A DNA stretch of 64,000 bases from Mycolicibacterium peregrinum (lineage in GTDB: Bacteria; Actinomycetota; Actinomycetes; Mycobacteriales; Mycobacteriaceae), in assembly GCF_001665625.1 (NCBI RefSeq), contig NZ_LZSY01000067.1, positions 42,275 to 106,274 on the forward strand. Reading direction: 5' to 3'. Shown here in pieces: positions 36,371 through 55,723 of this stretch (the stretch's first letter is position 1; each line of letters starts with the position of its first letter). Made by a program: the position numbers and the translations under genes. Below the pieces are notes generated by a model. That model did not search any database. It was given only the letters and a program-made list of their open reading frames with translations, and was not told the origin of the DNA.

Positions 36371-38863
36371 TCAGCCTCCGTTTCCGGCTTTGCGGCGGCG
36401 CCACCACAGCGCGCCACCGGTTACGAGCCAGGCCGCCACGGGTAGGGTCACCAGCAGATAGAAGTACGGCTTCGAGGACGCGGGGTTCGGGATTTCGTAT
36501 GGCGTCCACGACGTCGGTTGCTGCGGCCAAATCTGGTTCAGCGGAACAGAAGTGTTGATGTCGCCTATCCAGATTTGATCACCGGTCTGCTGCTCGACCG
36601 GGCCGACGATCGACGGTCCCGCCGCAGTGGCGATGGACGCGTACTTCGTCTTGAACTCCTGTTCGCCGACGTCCTTCAGTTCGATCTTGCTGAAGTCGAC
36701 GCCTCCCCAGGAGCGGCCCCGAGTCCACGTTCGGTCACCCTCCTGGGTTTTCCAGCTGAAGGTCGGTTTGGCGTGGGTGTACGAATAGACGTAGCGGTCG
36801 AAGACCTCACGCGAATTCCACGGTACGGTCCAGGCGGCGACATTGCCCGAATCGATGACATCCGCATACTGAGTTGGCTTGTCCGCGTTGCGCTTCCGGT
36901 ACCACTCGGCAGCGATCCGGCTGGCGTACACCCGGCGCAGGTCGGCGAACTCGGGATCATGATTGATCGCCTCGACCACCGCGGGCATGATCATGTCCTG
37001 GTACAGCTGACCGTTTTGCGCGGTGATCGCCGGATCCTGGCCGTCGCATGATTGGTTCGGGCTGATATCGCCGTCCTCGAGCCCGACCTTGACAGTCAGT
37101 GGTGCGTCGATGATGTACAGCTGGTCGCCGTCCTCCCGAACGGTGGCCGGCGTGGGCTCTATCCATTGTCTGCGGCCCAGGAAGCATTTGTCCGTGCCGC
37201 GCAGCGCGTCTTCGAATCGTTTGCCCAGCGGCGTGTCGTCTCGCTGCAGCCGGCCCGACACCTCTTTCATCTCCAAGTCCGCCTCAAGCAGCACCTGACC
37301 CGCTTGTGTGTTGCCGAACTCCCGGTCGATGACTCGGTCCGGCTCGGTGGGGTTCAGGTTGACCCAGAACTTGTCGGGGGACAGCGCCATCCAGACGTAG
37401 AAGGCGTCCATGGCCATCTGGGCATTGCGCTTCCCGCCGTAGGACGGCACATCGTCGGATGTGGTGCTGGCCCGGAACGCGTACTGCATTGCCGGCTTAC
37501 CCGCGACTGTGTCGGTGACATAGCGCAATTCGAGGGTCGAGAAATCGATCCCGCCGTAGCCGATCGCGGGCGCGGCGGGCGCCAGAGGTGCCTGCTGGGG
37601 TGCGGGTGCCGCCGGGGCGGGAGCTGCAGGTGCTGGTGCCACAGGCGCCGGTACCGGTACCGGTACGGGAATCGGCGCCGCCGGTATCGGCGCGGGCACG
37701 GGGACCGGCACTGGAATGACGATCGGCGGTGGCGGTGCGGCAGGCGCTTGCGGGGCCGGGACAGCTGGAACCGCAGGTGCGGGCGCCGGCCGTTGCTGTG
37801 GTGCCGGCTGTTGCCGTGGCATCGGCGGTTGTGCCGGTTGTTGTGGTGCCGGTGCCGGGCCGGCCTGAACCTGGATGGGCGCCGGTTTCGGCTGCTGTGC
37901 GGGAGCCGGTGGTGCCGGCTGTAGCGTCGGACTGGCGGGTTGATCGAGTGCGACCTCGATCTCGTCTCGGACCGCCTGATCCTCGGGGTTGTCCGGAGCG
38001 TCTCCCAACGGAAGCGGCAACGAAGCTGCACCACCCGGGCCGCCGGGACCGCCCGGTCCTTCGGGCACAGCCTTCGTCGGCCAGTACTTGACGCACACCG
38101 CCGTCGGCATCCGTACGTCTTTGTCATTCCTCAGCTCATCCAGGGTGCGCTTGATCCAGCGCTGCGTAGCGGGGCTGGGCAGCTTGCCGAACATCATCAC
38201 CAACGAAGACCTGGTTTGGCCGGCCATCTTGACGTGTTCCTTGAACTGACTTCTTGCGTGCGACGAAAGCGAGTCTCCGGACTTCGCTTCGACGATGGTC
38301 CACAGCCGTTCGGGAATCTTGGTGTCGACGTTGGTGATATCGAAAACCGGTCCGTTCGGGAGGATCCCGGGGTTGATCTTCGAGCCCTTGATCCAGCCCG
38401 CCGATCCGCTGTCGGACAGCTTCCACAGTTCGTTCCACAGAAAGTCTTCGAAGGCGGGTCCGACGCGCCGGTTCTTGATGACGGTGATGTAGTTCGACTT
38501 CCACCGCCCGAAGGCCATGGGCTTGGCTCCGGCGGCAGCTTTGGCCCGGGTGTAGTTGCGCCAGGTGATGAGCATGTGATTCTCGGTGCCGCCGGACAGG
38601 CCTTCGTCGTCGAGGATCCTCAGTTCGTCGCTCGACGGTTCATCGATCGCTTCCAGGCCCGGATCCAGACCCGGATACCGGTACTCGACGGTGCTGTTTT
38701 CGGGTGCCACCTCGGTGGCATCGAACCCCGGCAGGGCAAACCCGGTGGTGCACTCGCCGTAGGCCCCGTACTCGGCGTGGGCGGTAGCATCCCCCAGCCA
38801 CGTCGAGCCGGCGATGACCAAAACGATCACCATGGCGTAAGTGGTGAGCTTGTGCCCGGTCAT
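36371..38863 (-). CDS. Secreted, C-terminally anchored protein with PD-(D/E)XK-like segment
   Basis: 830 residues. A signal peptide (cleavage after ATAHA, residue 30) leads into a globular domain (31-265) with E140, FDIT (D175) and VEAKSG (E192-x-K194) followed by a helix with QFKEH. This is the order of restriction-endonuclease-fold nucleases, including toxin REase domains. A Pro/Ala-rich linker spans about 268-455. A second domain (460-780) contains YGGKRNAQMAMDAFYVWMAL and NLNPTEPDRVID. A final membrane helix and RRRK tail end the protein. ATG 38863 overlaps the upstream gene stop (ATGA). The nuclease assignment is by motif only and may be structural rather than catalytic. Confidence 0.7.
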   Translation of the reverse strand: MTGHKLTTYAMVIVLVIAGSTWLGDATAHAEYGAYGECTTGFALPGFDATEVAPENSTVEYRYPGLDPGLEAIDEPSSDELRILDDEGLSGGTENHMLITWRNYTRAKAAAGAKPMAFGRWKSNYITVIKNRRVGPAFEDFLWNELWKLSDSGSAGWIKGSKINPGILPNGPVFDITNVDTKIPERLWTIVEAKSGDSLSSHARSQFKEHVKMAGQTRSSLVMMFGKLPSPATQRWIKRTLDELRNDKDVRMPTAVCVKYWPTKAVPEGPGGPGGPGGAASLPLPLGDAPDNPEDQAVRDEIEVALDQPASPTLQPAPPAPAQQPKPAPIQVQAGPAPAPQQPAQPPMPRQQPAPQQRPAPAPAVPAVPAPQAPAAPPPPIVIPVPVPVPAPIPAAPIPVPVPVPAPVAPAPAAPAPAAPAPQQAPLAPAAPAIGYGGIDFSTLELRYVTDTVAGKPAMQYAFRASTTSDDVPSYGGKRNAQMAMDAFYVWMALSPDKFWVNLNPTEPDRVIDREFGNTQAGQVLLEADLEMKEVSGRLQRDDTPLGKRFEDALRGTDKCFLGRRQWIEPTPATVREDGDQLYIIDAPLTVKVGLEDGDISPNQSCDGQDPAITAQNGQLYQDMIMPAVVEAINHDPEFADLRRVYASRIAAEWYRKRNADKPTQYADVIDSGNVAAWTVPWNSREVFDRYVYSYTHAKPTFSWKTQEGDRTWTRGRSWGGVDFSKIELKDVGEQEFKTKYASIATAAGPSIVGPVEQQTGDQIWIGDINTSVPLNQIWPQQPTSWTPYEIPNPASSKPYFYLLVTLPVAAWLVTGGALWWRRRKAGNGG

Positions 38864-39837
38864 GATTTGGCTGCCCAGCGGTCGTAGTAGCCGCGGGCTT
38901 TGGGTTGGCCTTTGGTGATGCCGAGGCGAAACAGCCGGAACGGGCCCGTGACGTCCCTGTCGTCATTGCTCTGCACTTCGTACGCGACGAGGGCGGGGTC
39001 CCCGGGCTCCCTCGTGTAGTCGACGTAGACCCAGCGGGAGGGTCGGCTGCGGCGCAGCATTTCGCCGAGATACCAGCAGGCGCCTGCGAGTAGGTCGGTG
39101 TTGGCGGGGTCGTTGATGGCTTCGACGGTGGGGGTGTGGTGGTGGATGAGGTCGGTGAGGCGGTCGATGGATTCGGGGGTGAAGTCCCAGTTTCCGGGGT
39201 AGCGGGTGGCCCATTGTGGGAAGTCGCGTTGGCGGGCGGCCAGCCAGTCGTCGAGGACGGGTGAGGGTTCTGGGCTGGGCAGCAGGTCGATGCCGACGAC
39301 GCCGGGCGGTGGTGGGGTGATGACCTTTTCGCTCCAGGCGGTGAAGGCCTGGACCAGTGGACCTGCGTCGGTGGGCCGGTCGATGACCGTGGCGAAAAGA
39401 AGGTGCAGAGGTGAGACGGGGTGGAGTCCGAGTCCGTCACCGGGTACGGCGATGGGGAGACCGGCGGGGGTGCCGGCGGGGTTGTCGTCCCAGCCCCAGT
39501 AGGTGGTCGTGATGCGGTCGAGTAATGCGGTGTCGGTGAGGGTGGGTTGTGCCTGTTCGGCGAAGCCGGGTTGGTTGTCCCAGTCCCAGTGTCCGGTGGT
39601 GAGGTGGGTCAGGGTCAGGCCGATGTAGGCGATCAGTGCGCGGACGGCGGGGCGGTCGTCGTCGGTGAAGAGGTCGTCGGGTTGGTGGAACAGGTTGGTG
39701 ATGACGTGTTCGAGTGCGCGCAGTGATTGGGCGGAGTAGTCCAGGGCGACTCCGTAAGGTTCGGCCAGCCCGGCCAGTCCCGCCACCGCGGGCGAGATCC
39801 CGTCGTCCCACTCATCAGCCAACTTCTGACGATCCAC
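38860..39837 (-). CDS. Unrecognised cytosolic protein, partner of the secreted nuclease-like protein
   Basis: A 325-residue soluble acidic protein, Trp/Asp-rich (HWDWDNQPGF, TYWGWDDNPAG), without signal or membrane segments. GTG 39837 is preferred because AGAAGGTGG lies upstream at fair spacing; the frame continues to 40044 but without family-like sequence. Its stop overlaps the start of the secreted protein gene by four bases. Codons end overwhelmingly in C, giving a strand bias unlike neighbouring genes, a sign of foreign origin. A degraded copy of its C-terminus (FRLFRLGITK, DRWAAKS) is found just upstream at 40.0-40.1 kb. It may be an immunity- or chaperone-like partner; unproven. Confidence 0.65.
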   Translation of the reverse strand: MDRQKLADEWDDGISPAVAGLAGLAEPYGVALDYSAQSLRALEHVITNLFHQPDDLFTDDDRPAVRALIAYIGLTLTHLTTGHWDWDNQPGFAEQAQPTLTDTALLDRITTTYWGWDDNPAGTPAGLPIAVPGDGLGLHPVSPLHLLFATVIDRPTDAGPLVQAFTAWSEKVITPPPPGVVGIDLLPSPEPSPVLDDWLAARQRDFPQWATRYPGNWDFTPESIDRLTDLIHHHTPTVEAINDPANTDLLAGACWYLGEMLRRSRPSRWVYVDYTREPGDPALVAYEVQSNDDRDVTGPFRLFRLGITKGQPKARGYYDRWAAKS

Positions 39838-39848
39838 CTGACCACCTT

Positions 39849-39866
39849 CTATAGCAATTGTTATAG
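39849..39866. promoter_or_regulatory. 18-bp near-perfect palindrome before the nuclease-locus operon
   Basis: CTATAGCAA/TTGTTATAG (8 of 9 positions symmetric) sits 12 bp upstream of GTG 39837 in an unusually AT-rich patch. It contains TATAAC and TATAGA on the gene strand. It overlaps the region where the -10 and ribosome site should lie, so it is a candidate repressor site. Confidence 0.5.
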
Positions 39867-40021
39867 CGGCGGGCACGAGCTTTCCGCCGGTCAAGACTGC
39901 GCACCGTAGAGCAGTTGGCCGGGGCACCGGAAAATTCGAAAAAGCTACTTCGGCAAACTGTCCTGAGGTGGCGAGATCGATCCGTTCACAAGCGTAACGG
40001 CATTCATCGGGCACCTCGCGC

Positions 40022-41227
<1,206 letters not shown>

Positions 41228-41228
<1 letters not shown>

Positions 41229-43720
41229 TGCGGATTCCATTCAGTTGGCTGCGGGAGGCCGTCCGCGCTGGTGCCCCGGATTGGGATGCGTCCGTCGAGG
41301 AGCTCGAAGAGACGTTCATCCGGATCGGGCACGAGGTCGAGGAGATCATCCCGATCGGCCCGGTGAGTGGTCCGCTGACCGTAGGCCGAGTCGCCGAGAT
41401 CGAGGAACTGACCGAGTTCAAGAAGCCCATCCGGGCGTGCAAGGTCGATGTCGGCGTCCAGAATCTCGACGGCGAGTTCCGCGATATCGTTTGTGGTGCA
41501 ACGAATTTCGCAGTCGGCGATCTGGTTGTGGTGGCACTGCCCGACACTGTGCTGCCCGGTGACTTCAAAATCGCCACGCGCAAGACCTATGGCCGGGTTT
41601 CCGACGGAATGATCTGCTCGGCGTCGGAGATGAATCTGGGCGTCGAGGGCGCGGGCATTCTGGTCCTGCCCGAGGGCACGGCTGAACCGGGCACCCCGGC
41701 CGCCGACATCCTCGGCCTCGACGACGTGGTGTTCCATCTGGCGATCACGCCGGACCGCGGCTATTGCCTGTCCGTCCGTGGACTGGCCCGCGAGATCGCC
41801 TGCGCCAACGACCTCGAGTTCGTCGACCTGGCCGATGTGACACCGTTGCCCGCCGAGGGCGAGGCCTGGCCGCTGACCGTCCAGTCTGGCACCGGGGTAA
41901 AGCGTTTCGGACTGCGCCCGGTCACGGGCATCGACCCGGCGGCGGTGTCGCCGTGGTGGATGCAGCGTCGATTGATGCTCAGCGGTATCCGCGCCATCTC
42001 CCCGGCGGTCGACGTGACGAATTACGTCATGCTCGAACTCGGTCATCCGATGCACGCGCATGACAGCAGCTTGATCACCGGCGGCTTCGACGTGCGGTTC
42101 GCCCGCGACGGCGAGAAGGTTGTCACCCTCGACGATGTCGAGCGCACCTTGAACTCGGCCGACGTGTTGATCGTCGACGATGTCGCGACGGCGGCGATCG
42201 GCGGCGTGATGGGCGCGGGCACCACCGAGGTGCGCGATTCCACCACTGATGTGCTGCTGGAAGCCGCGGTGTGGGATCCGGCCGCGGTGTCGCGCACCCA
42301 GCGTCGACTGCACCTGGCCAGCGAGGCCGGCCGCCGGTACGAGCGGTCCGTGGACCCGGCCATTTCGGTTGCCGCACTGGACCGTTGCGCGACCCTGCTG
42401 GCCGAGATCGCCGGCGGAACGGTCGAACCGAAGCTCACCGACTGGCGGGTGGGCGGACGCACCGACTGGTCCCAACCGGCCGTCGAGATCCCCGCCGATC
42501 TGCCCGACCGCACCGCCGGCGTCGACTACGCCGCAGGCACCACGGCGCGGCGGCTGATCCAGATCGGTGCTGAAGTCACCGGTTCCGACCTGCTCACCGT
42601 CACCCCGCCGAGTTGGCGGCCCGACATGCGTCAGCGTGCCGACCTCGTCGAGGAGGTACTGCGACTGGAGGGCCTGGAGTCCATCCCGTCGGTGCTTCCG
42701 ACCGCGCCGGCCGGTCGTGGTCTGACCCCGGTCCAGAAGCGTCGCCGCGCCATCGGCAAGTCACTCGCGCTGGCCGGGTTCGTCGAGGTCCTGCCCACGC
42801 CGTTCCTGCCGGCCGGAGTGTTCGACGCCTGGGGCCTGGCCGCCGACGACGCCCGCCGCAACACCACCAAGGTGCTGAACCCGCTCGAAGCCGATCGGCC
42901 CGCGTTGGCCACCACGTTGCTGCCCGGATTGCTTGAAGCGTTGGGCCGCAACGTGTCCCGTGGCTCCGCCGATGTGGCGCTGTTCGGGATTCAGCAGGTG
43001 GTGCACCCGACCGAGCAGACCCGATCCGTCGAGCGCATCCCGAATGACCGTCGGCCGACCGATGACGAGATCGCCGGGCTCGACGCGTCGTTGCCCCATC
43101 AGCCGCAGCATGTCGCGGCGGTGCTGACCGGACTGCGGGAGCCTGCGGGGCCCTGGGGTCCGGGACGTCCGGTGGAGGCCGCCGACGCGTTCGAGGCGGT
43201 GCGGGTGATCGGCCGGGCCGCCGGAGTGGAGTTCACGTTCCGCGCCGCCCAGGAGTTGCCGTGGCACCCGGGGCGCTGCGCCGAGGTGCTCGTCGGCGAT
43301 GCCGTCGTCGGCTACGCCGGCCAGCTGCATCCGGCGGTCGTCGAGCGGACGGGGCTGCCGAAGGGCACCTGTGCCGTCGAACTCGATCTCGATGCAGTAC
43401 CGATCGTCGAGACGCTGCCCGCACCGAAAGTGTCGCCGTTCCCCGCCGTGTTCCAGGACATCAGCGTGATCGTGGCCGACGATGTGGCCGCGGCTGCCGT
43501 CGTCGACGCGGTGCGCGACGGGGCTGGTGAGCTGCTGGAGGACGTCCGACTGTTCGACGTCTACACCGGCCCGCAGATCGGGGAGGGGCGTAAATCGCTG
43601 ACCCTGGCACTGCGGTTCCGGGCTGCCGACCGCACCCTGACCGAGGACGAGGCCAGCGCCGCGCGCGATGCCGCGGTCGCGGTGGCCACGGAGCGCGTCG
43701 GCGCTGTCCTGCGCGGCTGA
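41228..43720 (+). CDS. pheT: Phenylalanyl-tRNA synthetase beta subunit
   Basis: 830 residues with the full domain set: the N-terminal [14 protein letters not shown]/tRNA-binding OB domain (about 40-150), B3/B4 editing domain, B5 domain, catalytic-like core and C-terminal FDX-ACB domain ([17 protein letters not shown], about 725-830). Mischarged Tyr-tRNA editing resides in B3/B4. ATG 41228 overlaps the pheS stop, so the subunits are made in a coupled way. Confidence 0.98.
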
Positions 43721-43723
43721 ATC

Positions 43724-44353
43724 TCAGGCGACAAGTAGCTCGACGCCGTCACCGCGCAGGTGGGGGAGAGCAGCTGCCTGACGTCCCGTCGCCAGCAGGA
43801 GCAATGCCGAGACGGGCCCCTCGATGAGGGGTCCGGCCCCGGCTGCCCAGCCGGTGTCGACAGCACATAGCCGGTAGGGGGCCAGCCTCTGGCTGGCCCG
43901 GAACGGGAATCGCGGATTCCAAATCCGCTCCAGTGCCAACTGTGCAGCCGCGGTGGGCATTTCGTGCTGGAGTTGCAGCGGTACCGCGATGTCCTGGCCG
44001 TGTACGAGCAAGTCCATCAGCCGATCAGCCGGTGTGGTGCCGACCGCGGCGAAGCGCGAGCCGATCGTGCCGCGCAACTCTTCGAGCAACTGATGATCCG
44101 CACTCTCCGCTGCGTGGCGGGTCGCGGTATCGCAGACCATTCGGTCGAAGCTGCCGCGCGCTCGCAACAGATTGACCAGTATTCGACCGACATTGGCCTG
44201 TGTGGAAAGCGTCAGGTGGGCCACGACGTCTCGAACCTGCCACCTCTCACACAGGCTGGCGTGGCGCCATTGCGACGCGGTGAGTGGTTCGAGTAGGTGC
44301 AGGAGCCCGCGGCGTTCGGTGTCGACGGCGCGCCAGATGTCCTCGGTGTTCAT
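43724..44353 (-). CDS. Maleylpyruvate isomerase-type mycothiol-dependent family protein
   Basis: A 209-residue DinB/MDMPI-fold protein. The N-terminal helix bundle with WQVRDVVAHLTLS (metal His), TPADRLMDLLVHGQDIAVPL (second His) and C-terminal SCP2-like tail fit actinobacterial mycothiol-dependent isomerase/transferase-like proteins. Divergent from the MerR regulator with a dyad between them, so likely its target. Substrate unknown. Start ATG 44353. Confidence 0.85.
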   Translation of the reverse strand: MNTEDIWRAVDTERRGLLHLLEPLTASQWRHASLCERWQVRDVVAHLTLSTQANVGRILVNLLRARGSFDRMVCDTATRHAAESADHQLLEELRGTIGSRFAAVGTTPADRLMDLLVHGQDIAVPLQLQHEMPTAAAQLALERIWNPRFPFRASQRLAPYRLCAVDTGWAAGAGPLIEGPVSALLLLATGRQAAALPHLRGDGVELLVA

Positions 44354-44367
44354 GCGGCCTACGCTAG

Positions 44368-44390
44368 GAACTCCAGTCAGGTGGAGGTTC
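44368..44390. promoter_or_regulatory. Dyad between MDMPI-type gene and merR-type gene
   Basis: GAACTCCA and TGGAGGTTC face each other across GTCAGG, an interrupted dyad in the 45-bp divergent gap. MerR regulators bind such dyads between -35 and -10 and commonly control a divergent target. One extra base in the right arm makes the symmetry imperfect. Confidence 0.5.
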
Positions 44391-44398
44391 AAGGCACT

Positions 44399-45256
44399 GT
44401 GACGTACGGCACAAGCATCGGTGAGTTGTCGCGGCTCACTGGCGTGTCCGTTCGGACGATCCGGTACTACTGCGATGAGGGCCTTCTCGAAGCTCGCCGG
44501 AGTTCGGGTGGGCATCGCGTTTTCGACGACACAGCGGCCGAATCGCTCATCCTGGTTCGGCGCTTGCGCGCTGCCGGTCTCGGCCTGGATGCCATTGGTG
44601 CCATCCTGGTAGGTCGGATCTCCATCGGCGATGCTGTGAACGCCGAACAGCGCGCCCTCGATGCGGATTTGGCTGACCTGGCGAGGCGGCGGGCGTCGTT
44701 GGAGGCATTGTCGACCGCGCAGGACGGACGTCGCGGACACGACGTACTGATCGACTTCTGGCGGCGATTGTTCGCTGGGGCGGCGCAGGGGGAAATATTC
44801 GACGGTCTCGTGGAGATGACCGTGCCGCAATCACCGGACCAGGCACGTCCGGGCAGCGTTGTCGCCTACGCCGAGCTTGTGGCCCTTGCCCGGCAACCGG
44901 TATTCGGGAGGGTGATGGCCCGGCAGCTGTGGCGGTTCGAACCCACCCGTATCAGCGATCGCCGGGGTCTGGTCGCCGGTGTTGCCGAGGCGTGTGACAT
45001 GGCGTCGCCGCTCGTGCGTGCCGGTCAATCGCCGTCATCCTGCGCTGCGGTCGACCGATTCGTCGATGCCCACGCCAAGGCTCGCACGGACACGGACACG
45101 CAGAGTTTCCGGCGTGCGCTCGTCGTCAACGCCGGCGCCGACACCGATCCGCATGTCCGCCGGTACTGGGACCTCTTCGGTGAGATAGCAGGTGAGACGA
45201 CTACGGTAGGTGCCATTCAGCGCTGGCTCTACGAAGGGCTGCGTGGCTGCGCATAG
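44399..45256 (+). CDS. MerR-family transcriptional regulator
   Basis: 285 residues. The N-terminal MerR winged helix is clear (SIGELSRLTGVSVRTIRYYCDEGLLE, GGHRVFDDTAAESL), then a coiled-coil dimerisation helix (about 75-110) and a long C-terminal region (about 115-285) without the Cys metal motif, so effector binding is probably of an organic compound. GTG 44399 is the first start in frame with homology. No ribosome site is visible. It probably controls the divergent mycothiol-type enzyme and itself. Confidence 0.87.
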   Translation: MTYGTSIGELSRLTGVSVRTIRYYCDEGLLEARRSSGGHRVFDDTAAESLILVRRLRAAGLGLDAIGAILVGRISIGDAVNAEQRALDADLADLARRRASLEALSTAQDGRRGHDVLIDFWRRLFAGAAQGEIFDGLVEMTVPQSPDQARPGSVVAYAELVALARQPVFGRVMARQLWRFEPTRISDRRGLVAGVAEACDMASPLVRAGQSPSSCAAVDRFVDAHAKARTDTDTQSFRRALVVNAGADTDPHVRRYWDLFGEIAGETTTVGAIQRWLYEGLRGCA

Positions 45257-47588
<2,332 letters not shown>

Positions 47589-47592
<4 letters not shown>

Positions 47593-48463
47593 ACCAGGCC
47601 ATCGAGCGCGGCGTCAAGGCCCAGGTGCTCGCCTCGGCGCTGCCGTGGCTCAAGCAACTGCACGGCAAGATCGTCGTCGTCAAGTACGGCGGCAACGCCA
47701 TGACCGACGACACCCTCAAGGCGGCCTTCGCCGCTGACATGGTGTTCCTGCGCAACTGCGGCATCCACCCGGTGGTGGTGCACGGCGGCGGGCCCCAGAT
47801 CAGCGCGATGCTCAAGAAGCTGGGCATTGCAGGCGATTTCAAGGGCGGTTTTCGGGTGACCACACCCGAGGTGCTCGACGTGGCGCGCATGGTGCTGTTC
47901 GGTCAAGTGGGCCGGGAACTGGTCAATCTGATCAATGCCCACGGCCCGTACGCGGTCGGCCTCACCGGTGAGGACGCGCACCTGTTCACCGCCGTGCGGC
48001 GCAGCGTCACCGTCGACGGAGTGGCCACCGACATCGGGCTGGTCGGCGACGTCGAATACGTCAACGCCGAATCCATCATGGATCTCATTGCCGCAGGGCG
48101 TATTCCAGTGGTGTCGACCATCGGGCCGGACATCGACGGTGTGGTCCACAACATCAACGCCGACACCGCCGCTGCGGCCCTGGCCGAGGCGCTGGGTGCC
48201 GAGAAGCTGATCATGCTCACCGACGTGGAGGGGCTCTACACCGACTGGCCCGACCGCTCTTCGCTGGTCAGCGAGATCGACACCGAGGCCCTGACAGGGC
48301 TGCTGCCCACGCTCGAATCGGGCATGGTGCCCAAGATCGAGGCCTGTCTGCGGGCGGTGGAGGGCGGTGTGCCGAGCGCCCACGTGATCGACGGCCGCGT
48401 CGAACACTGTGTGCTGGTCGAGCTTTTCACCGATGAAGGAACTGGAACCAAGGTGGTAGCCGC

Positions 48464-48467
<4 letters not shown>
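47589..48467 (+). CDS. argB: Acetylglutamate kinase
   Basis: 292 residues, amino acid kinase fold: KYGGNAM phosphate loop near residue 33, VHGGGPQI (about 66), and the [11 protein letters not shown] nucleotide segment. The N-terminal helix extension indicates the hexameric, arginine-inhibited form. ATGA overlap with argJ upstream and argD downstream. Confidence 0.98.
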
Positions 48468-50571
<2,104 letters not shown>

Positions 50572-50575
50572 GACT

Positions 50576-51052
50576 ATGAGCGCACCGACCCGCGCCGGCC
50601 GACAGGCCCGCATCGTCGCCCTCCTGTCGGCCAGGCAGGTGAGCAGCCAGACCGAACTGGCCGCCCTGCTGGGCCAGGAGGGCATCGAGGTCACCCAGGC
50701 CACGCTGTCGCGGGACCTGGAGGAGCTCGGCGCGGTGAAACTGCGCGGCGCCGATGGCGGAGTCGGGGTGTATGTGGTGCCCGAGGACGGCAGCCCGGTG
50801 CGGGGTGTGTCGGGTGGCACCGAACGGTTGACCCGCTTGCTGGGGGACTTGCTGGTATCGACCGATGCCAGCGCTAACCTTGCCGTGCTGCGCACCCCGC
50901 CCGGGGCGGCGCATTACCTGGCCAGCGCGATCGACCGCGCCGCCCTGCCGTATGTGGTCGGCACCATCGCCGGTGACGACACCATCCTGATGGTGGCGCG
51001 CGACCCGATGACCGGGGCCGAACTTGCCAACACCATCGAGAACTTGAAGTAG
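50576..51052 (+). CDS. argR: Arginine repressor
   Basis: 158 residues. The N-terminal winged HTH ([30 protein letters not shown]) and C-terminal hexamerisation/arginine-binding domain (with [12 protein letters not shown] and [14 protein letters not shown]) match ArgR. Senses L-arginine and binds the ARG box upstream of argC. Encoded inside its own regulon between argF and argG. Confidence 0.97.
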   Translation: MSAPTRAGRQARIVALLSARQVSSQTELAALLGQEGIEVTQATLSRDLEELGAVKLRGADGGVGVYVVPEDGSPVRGVSGGTERLTRLLGDLLVSTDASANLAVLRTPPGAAHYLASAIDRAALPYVVGTIAGDDTILMVARDPMTGAELANTIENLK

Positions 51053-51075
51053 AGCCCAAAACAAGGAGATTGCTC

Positions 51076-52275
<1,200 letters not shown>

Positions 52276-52278
52276 TGC

Positions 52279-55568
<3,290 letters not shown>

Positions 55569-55723
55569 CGCCGCCGACCCTATCGTCCGGGGCCCGGGAA
55601 TCCGGCATCGCACGGGGCCACTGTCGGCATAGCGCTGATCACATCGGCGATTGGTTGCTGTTATGCCATGATGACGACGTCAATCGGGGGTCGGGTGAGT
55701 TGTCAGGTGTGGGGAGCTAACTG

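Noticed and set aside
37560..37960. Repetitive GCCGGTGCC-like stretch as a DNA repeat array
   Set aside because: It is the coding sequence of the Pro/Ala-rich linker of the secreted protein; irregular units, no array structure.
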